Positions 59,019 through 64,000 of a stretch of 64,000 nucleotides of DNA are shown one piece after another. How positions within the stretch are numbered: position 1 is the stretch's first letter; every line of letters starts with the position of its first letter. Made by a program: the position numbers and the translations under genes. The stretch is from positions 62,001-126,000 of the forward strand of contig JALMLS010000009.1 of NCBI GenBank assembly GCA_038496445.1. Reading direction: 5' to 3'. The notes under the pieces were generated by a model. The model did not search any database and was not told where the DNA came from. It saw only the letters and a list, made by a program, of their open reading frames with translations. Source of the stretch: Trichosphaerium sp. ATCC 40318 (taxonomy: Eukaryota; Discosea; Flabellinia; Trichosidae).

Positions 59019-61083
59019 GTGCTTCTCAGCGCAATAAATTACTTTGTGGCCGTCTCACACTTTCGGAAGTTCCGCGGGCGCAATATATCCTCCGTACTAT
59101 TGACACTCAATACTTTTAGGTTGTAGAGCTATAGAAGATGGAGTGTTGTGAAGAATTAAAGTTGCTAGTGACACAAATTCCTACGCACGCTATCGAGAAA
59201 CATGCAAAGTACACGTGATCATCACAGTGCTTGTAATGCAAGACTATGAAAAACCACAAACGTACGTTCTACATTTCACACAGTAGTTCTTAGTTTACAC
59301 AAAGGAAGAATACCTGGTAATAATTCATTTAGAAAAACCAGTCCCTTGTATGCAAGATCAGTCAATGGTGCCTTCTAAAATCGTTCTACAAGTACCAAGC
59401 GAAGCTAGTGAACAACAAACAGCACGCCAAAGCGGCGTGTAACCTTTAAGAAAGTTCAAAAGTTGCTTCAATATGGAATTCTTTGCTTGCCAACAGAATT
59501 CTAGCCTTTTTGGTAACAGCAAAGTAATTCTACCGAAAAGGCTTTCCATGTAGCAACGTATTACTAATGAGATATAGCTCAGGGTAATTACGCAGTACTG
59601 GACAACGCTTTGGCAGTGTTTGAAGTACGACAATAAGGTTGACTTAATTATTTTATTCGTAAAGATTTTCTAAAGTCTCCATACCAATGTCGCAAGCAGT
59701 TGTTAATGTAATAGCGTTTAGAAACCTAGCACTACATAACAAAATAACGTAGACTATATTGGATACCCTTAGAGTAAAGCAAAAGGAGGTAAGACAAGTA
59801 TATTGCTTTTGAAATTGATTAATCAGTGATATAGAAAAAACGGGATTAAAATGATGTATATGATGATGTCAGCAGTTTACAACGCCAGTAGTTTGCCGTT
59901 TTTTAATTAAGAAGTTACTACAAGCTATCATTTTAGATTGTGATTGCTATACTTAGCGAACAATGACGAGCTGAAACAATTAATCATTATTCCGTTGGTT
60001 GTTTGAGATTAGAATGTTTTGTAATGAGAAATTCTTATAATTGTGCCGAAACGCTACAGAATATGATCGTACGTGGTTTTTGAAGATACAATGACAATAT
60101 CCTTTTATCAATTCCCATTCTACCCCAAAACGCCTTTTATGAAAAAATCTTAGCAATTTGGCACATTTTTTTTTTTGTTGTTTCAAAAAACAATTCGACG
60201 CCAATAGTAATTATGAAAAAGCTCATCCTATTTATAAAACAATGTCATTTCATTTTTTGTCATTTGACACCAAAAATACCAAAAAGCACAGTGATGAAAT
60301 TTTGCCCATTCGGGCTTGTACCTGCGATTAAACGTATACTAGGGGCACTCAATGGAGACATTACCGACCCCACCTGCTGATCGGAAGGCAAGCATTGAAT
60401 AAAACACAGTAGGAATACGTGCTAGTGGTTTCCGGCGCGTCGGGGGGTAAATTAGGAGTTTGACGGACCTCTATTGTTGTCTGGTGTGTTTGAAAAGAAA
60501 TTCACCTCCATTGGGGTTTTCACTAGTCGAGTAATACTCAACGAAGTGCTATAATCAGTACTAAGGGATCCAAATGTCGATAAAACGGCATGGGAGCCTT
60601 TCACTTTCTGATTATTATAACAAGCACTCAACAAGAAGAAATTCCGCCGTCAGTAGCCTATTGACACATTGTTAGAGAATAACGAACAAAAATTCTCACT
60701 TGTGATTAAACATGACTGGCATGTCACGTGGATAAACAACATCACCAATATATGACTACATAGTGAGACTAACTACAAAAACAAAACATGATTGTGCATT
60801 GTTATTATAACTTGCGCAATCACATTGTACTAGACAATTTATAGTAAACGTAGCATCCTACACAACGCACCTTCTCTTACGTACGTCATAAAACTATCTA
60901 ATAGAGACATTGGAATAACTCCATAACGCTATTACCCAAACTATTTATCTTGTTTAAACAACTAAAAATTAAAACAAAAAAAAAAACTCAAAGTAATTTC
61001 AAACGTGCTTGTTACCTATCATTCCTACGTGGTACTAACTCTTTGTTTATAGCTGACACTTATTACGTATAACTTTAAAAACC
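59019..61083. other. Region without a supported gene
   Basis: Possible fragments only: a plus-strand start at about 59139 (MECCEELKLLVTQIP) followed by a GTACACGTGA donor, and a minus-strand GYTPLW segment. From 59.7 to 61.08 kb I see no coding signal, RNA gene or repeat that I can support. Confidence 0.35.
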
Positions 61084-61635
61084 ATGCAGAACTCTCCAGC
61101 ATTTCAAGAGTGTTGTACGTAGTCCCCCTCCGCTATCCTAAAATTTAGATTCTTGGTGCAGCATTTGCGCCTTTTGGACTTGCCTAATTTTTCCTTCCCT
61201 TTTGTCATTTTTTTTTTTATTTCGTTTTTGTTCATTCAAAAACTAACTCAATATTTCCTTCACTACTACACAACAAACTCCACACTCAATTTTTTAAACA
61301 CAAATAATATTAATTTACTGCTAGGTTCTCAGTTTGCTCTCAAACATGCAAAGTACGCCGAGAATGCTAATCATAATGTAAGGCGTATTGTTGAGAATTA
61401 TATGCGTCGAGACAACCATACATACCAACTAGACCAGGGATTCCGTTGTCCTAGTTCAAGCCGCTACTACAAAGCCTCCGCAAACCTTGATATTTGGGTA
61501 TTCCCACCGACTGAGAGAACGTTAAAGCCCCTTCAGCGCTCTCCTCACGTAAGCAATAATAATGCTTCAGCAGCTAGAGAAAACGCTTCTCAAATCCATA
61601 GACACTCTGCGCTCGGAAACTACCGTGTTATATAG
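61084..61635 (+). CDS. Small hypothetical protein, two exons
   Basis: A first exon MQNSPAFQECC joins through an unusually long T-rich intron (about 61115-61321, GTACGT donor, CTGCTAG acceptor) to SQFALKHAKYAENANHNV, RRIVENYMRRDNHTYQLD and FRCPSSSRYYKASANL. The end is ALGNYRVI. The phase fits. It is a basic protein of about 115 residues with no family I recognise and no signal peptide. Confidence 0.5.
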
Positions 61636-61912
61636 AATAATGTTAAAACCAAAATAAAACACTACAACGTTTCATCACAAAGTTAGTAATTTTGTGCCAC
61701 AAAACGAGTAGAATAATAAAATTTGTTGTGATACCCTCCTGAAGAACTGAGTGTGGTAAATTGGTACATTTTCAGAACATCAAGGCTTCCGTTAAGTGAC
61801 TTGTTACCAAAAACAATTTAAGTCTGTACAGACCACAGCCAAACCATGAACCGCTGTGTGTAAGCCTATTACTAGACGACATACAGCGGCAAACCGCGTA
61901 AAGTAACTCAAA
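61636..61912. other. Intergenic
   Basis: Short gap before the lipid-transfer-protein gene. Nothing is seen. Confidence 0.45.
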
Positions 61913-64000
61913 ATGACTTCTATGTTCCAAGGGTTGAACATACAAAGTATGGTCGGTAGCGTGTTGGGCAGCTACATGACCACGTACGTGAAGGATTTTA
62001 GCGCCGATAAGTTTAAAGATTGGTCGTTACACGATCTTGGTACTTTAAATTGCTTTTTATTCTTCTCTTACGCGGTTAGAATTCAAGGAGCATATTGTTC
62101 AAGAGCTAGTAGGTTTTCCTCCTAATCTTCAAGTTAAAAAAGCAGTATGTAGTAAATTAGAAGCAGAGGTGCGTCACATAGCAAAAATATACGAGCGGCG
62201 AGTGTCAAACTCTTGTTCGAGCTAATTACATTTTGTACTTGCGAGTACAAAGCCCTAAAACCGTCATTTTGCGACCAAACCGCTTGTCAAGTGGAAAACT
62301 ACGCTGCTTTTTTTTTTCCTAACAAATGGCGTAGATTCCATGGTCGCAACTAGGCGCACAGCCTATAGTGCTCAGAGCGCATTCTATCTATATAGAGCTA
62401 GAAGAACCAGAAATACTCAAACCAGTTGGTCGCACGCTCGCAAAAAAGTACTAGACGCTCAGAAAATGTGTAAAAAAATATATACTAAACGATGTAACGC
62501 AGGACAATTCAAAGGCGTCAAAATCAAGGCTTTATGGATCGAGTTGTTGATAATATAAAATTTGAAGTGGACGAGTTAAAGATCAAACTCACGCCTAGAG
62601 GAACCAAGCACAATAAAAATCCTCCATGGTTATTCGTGGGGATTAAGGGTATCTCTATGTACTCAACAAACAACAAATGGGAGGCACGTAGGCCCATTTC
62701 AAGAAATGTCACTTCACGTGGTTTAATTTTTTTTACTTTCAAAAAAGTTTATAGTCTGTAGGTTGTTGATTTGCGCCAAGTTCATAAAGTTACAGATAAC
62801 AAGGAAGTTCTATTATACAAGGAAATAAAGATAGGCGCTGTCACTTTCAATCTTGTCAGTAAAGACGACAAAACAGTAAAAGTACTTGAAAATGTCGAAG
62901 GTACGTTTTTTTTTATTTTACGATTAAATGCTTGTCTAACCGCTTCCTATTAGCACGTGTACGCGTCAAAGCCAAGAAAGAATTTTTTGGAGGTCCTACA
63001 AGGCATTTTCACTTAAATTTGGATCTGAACTCTTGGAAAACAACAATGGACAAGGATTCCTTTGTATCATTCCAGGTAACATAATAAGCATGTCCTACAT
63101 GCCAGAGATACCTACTGTAATGTGTGAACTTGTTCTAAACGTTGGATAGGATGCTATTGATGCATTGATGCAATGTATGTACCGACAATTGCCAAAGAAG
63201 AAAAAAGCCAAACCTAAAGAAGTTGACACAAAAACGGAGCAAGAAGTTCTTCCTGAAACACCTGACAAGTGTGATGAGGAAAGTGTAGAAAATGGTGAAG
63301 ATCAAACTACAGAAGAACAAACTGCGGAAGAGACAACTACAGAACCAATTGAAAAAGTGGAAGAGCCACCTGCTGAGGCAAAACCTGCTGAACCAGCACA
63401 GCCAACCTTCTGGGGCTCATTTTATAAATCATTAAACTCTTATAATCCATACGGCTGGCAAACTACTCCTGAACCGGAAAAAGAACCTGAACCAGAACCA
63501 GAGCATGAAGGTGAGCCTGAGGAAGACTCAGGTGAGGATGAATCTGGAAGTGGCGAAGAATCAATGGAGCAAGTGGCACGTATAGCGCTACTGTGTCATA
63601 TTTTTTTAATTTGCTACGCTTTAGGCTCCTGTACCAGATGAGTCTAAGGGTGAGGTTATATCAGAAGATGAGGATATTAACTACTCCGCATACAACATTT
63701 ATATTAGCGATGGTTCCATAGATTTATATGAGCTCCCAGGCAACACTAAAGGGGTAGCTACTTTTTCTTTTGTAGATTTTAGAACAAGGTTTATTCCTCA
63801 AATGGTTGTCACAACAGACAATGATCAAGTTATAAATCGCTCTGAAACGAGCCTTATGATTAAAGAGTACTCCTTGGTTACTCTAGATCCAGCGAGTGAT
63901 ACACACCCTGATTACTTGCGCCTCATTGAATACAAGGACCAGGAAGAAAACGTGCGTTATTTGTGGCTCTTATAAACTTACGTTGCTTACTGTTTTATTC
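61913..64000 (+). CDS. Chorein-N bridge-like lipid transfer protein (BLTP3/SHIP164-like), 5' part
   Basis: The start MTSMFQGLNIQSMVGSVLGS is followed by YMTTYVKDFSADKFKDWSL, the usual beginning of chorein-N proteins. Then come FPPNLQVKKAVCSKLEAE, LEEPEILKPVGRTLAKK, GFMDRVVDNIKFEVDELKIK and PPWLFVGIKGISMYSTNN. This order, with the GFxxRVVDN box, matches UHRF1BP1/SHIP164-type proteins more than VPS13. Such proteins form a hydrophobic groove that moves lipids between membranes. An acidic linker follows (PEPEKEPEPEPEHEGEPEED). The last visible exon ends at DQEEN before a possible GTGCGT donor, so the gene probably continues beyond the window. One short exon near 62.2-62.4 kb is uncertain. Confidence 0.68.

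Noticed and set aside
60452-60634. 60-codon minus-strand frame
   Set aside because: No motif, no ATG context and no splice partner; consistent with chance.

Overview
The window is nuclear DNA from an intron-rich, AT-leaning unicellular eukaryote. Genes lie on both strands with short intergenic gaps, and most are split by introns of about 40-70 nt with T-rich stretches and AG acceptors. The families are eukaryotic: a class II eIF4E, RAD51C, an LRR dual-specificity phosphatase, an ABHD17-type hydrolase, a bridge-like lipid-transfer protein, a papain-type protease, an ARF-like protein and a GT10 fucosyltransferase. I cannot fix the lineage. Some repeat families (F-box/LRR with VTDEG units, MORN/YwqK-like repeats, WY/GG/YPE repeats) are of kinds also met in amoeboid protists and large DNA viruses, but nothing here looks viral in origin. 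I see no tRNA, rRNA, CRISPR array or intact transposon.

Layout. 0.9-14.4 kb: a C2-domain protein, a BTB/T1 protein, a GT10 fucosyltransferase with a C-terminal LamG-like domain, an atypical kinase divergent from it, an F-box/LRR protein, an MRH (mannose-6-phosphate-receptor-like) membrane protein, a MORN/YwqK-like repeat protein and a two-TM surface protein. 14.5-22 kb: a small anchored protein, a degenerate ARF-like protein, a cathepsin-like protease, a polytopic membrane protein and one unrecognised gene. 22.3-30 kb: RAD51C, an aquaglyceroporin, an LRR-phosphatase ending in a CaaX box, an AMN1-like LRR protein and a truncated KptA/TPT1 domain. 30-44 kb: a cysteine-rich GPI-type surface protein, an ABHD17-like hydrolase, a mitochondrial TPR protein, a tail-anchored 4EHP-like cap-binding protein, a kinase, a WY/GG repeat protein and a mitochondrial-type membrane protein. 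44-64 kb: a very large kinase-UBR-SPRY fusion, a second F-box/LRR protein, a giant protein of unknown function with dozens of exons, a carrier-like membrane protein, small unknowns and the 5' part of a BLTP/SHIP164-like gene that probably runs off the right edge.

Three signals cut across genes. First, splice donors are mostly GTACG rather than GTAAG. Second, several introns that can be checked by reading frame and protein motif start with GC, four of them with GCACGTG. Third, the palindrome CACGTG occurs roughly 55-60 times by eye, many times more often than base composition predicts, and often inside introns. The most unusual proteins are the tail-anchored 4EHP-like factor, the kinase-UBR-SPRY fusion, and the ARF-like protein with altered P-loop and WDxGGQ motifs. 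Exon models were made by eye; gene spans include introns, and the outermost exons of several genes are uncertain.
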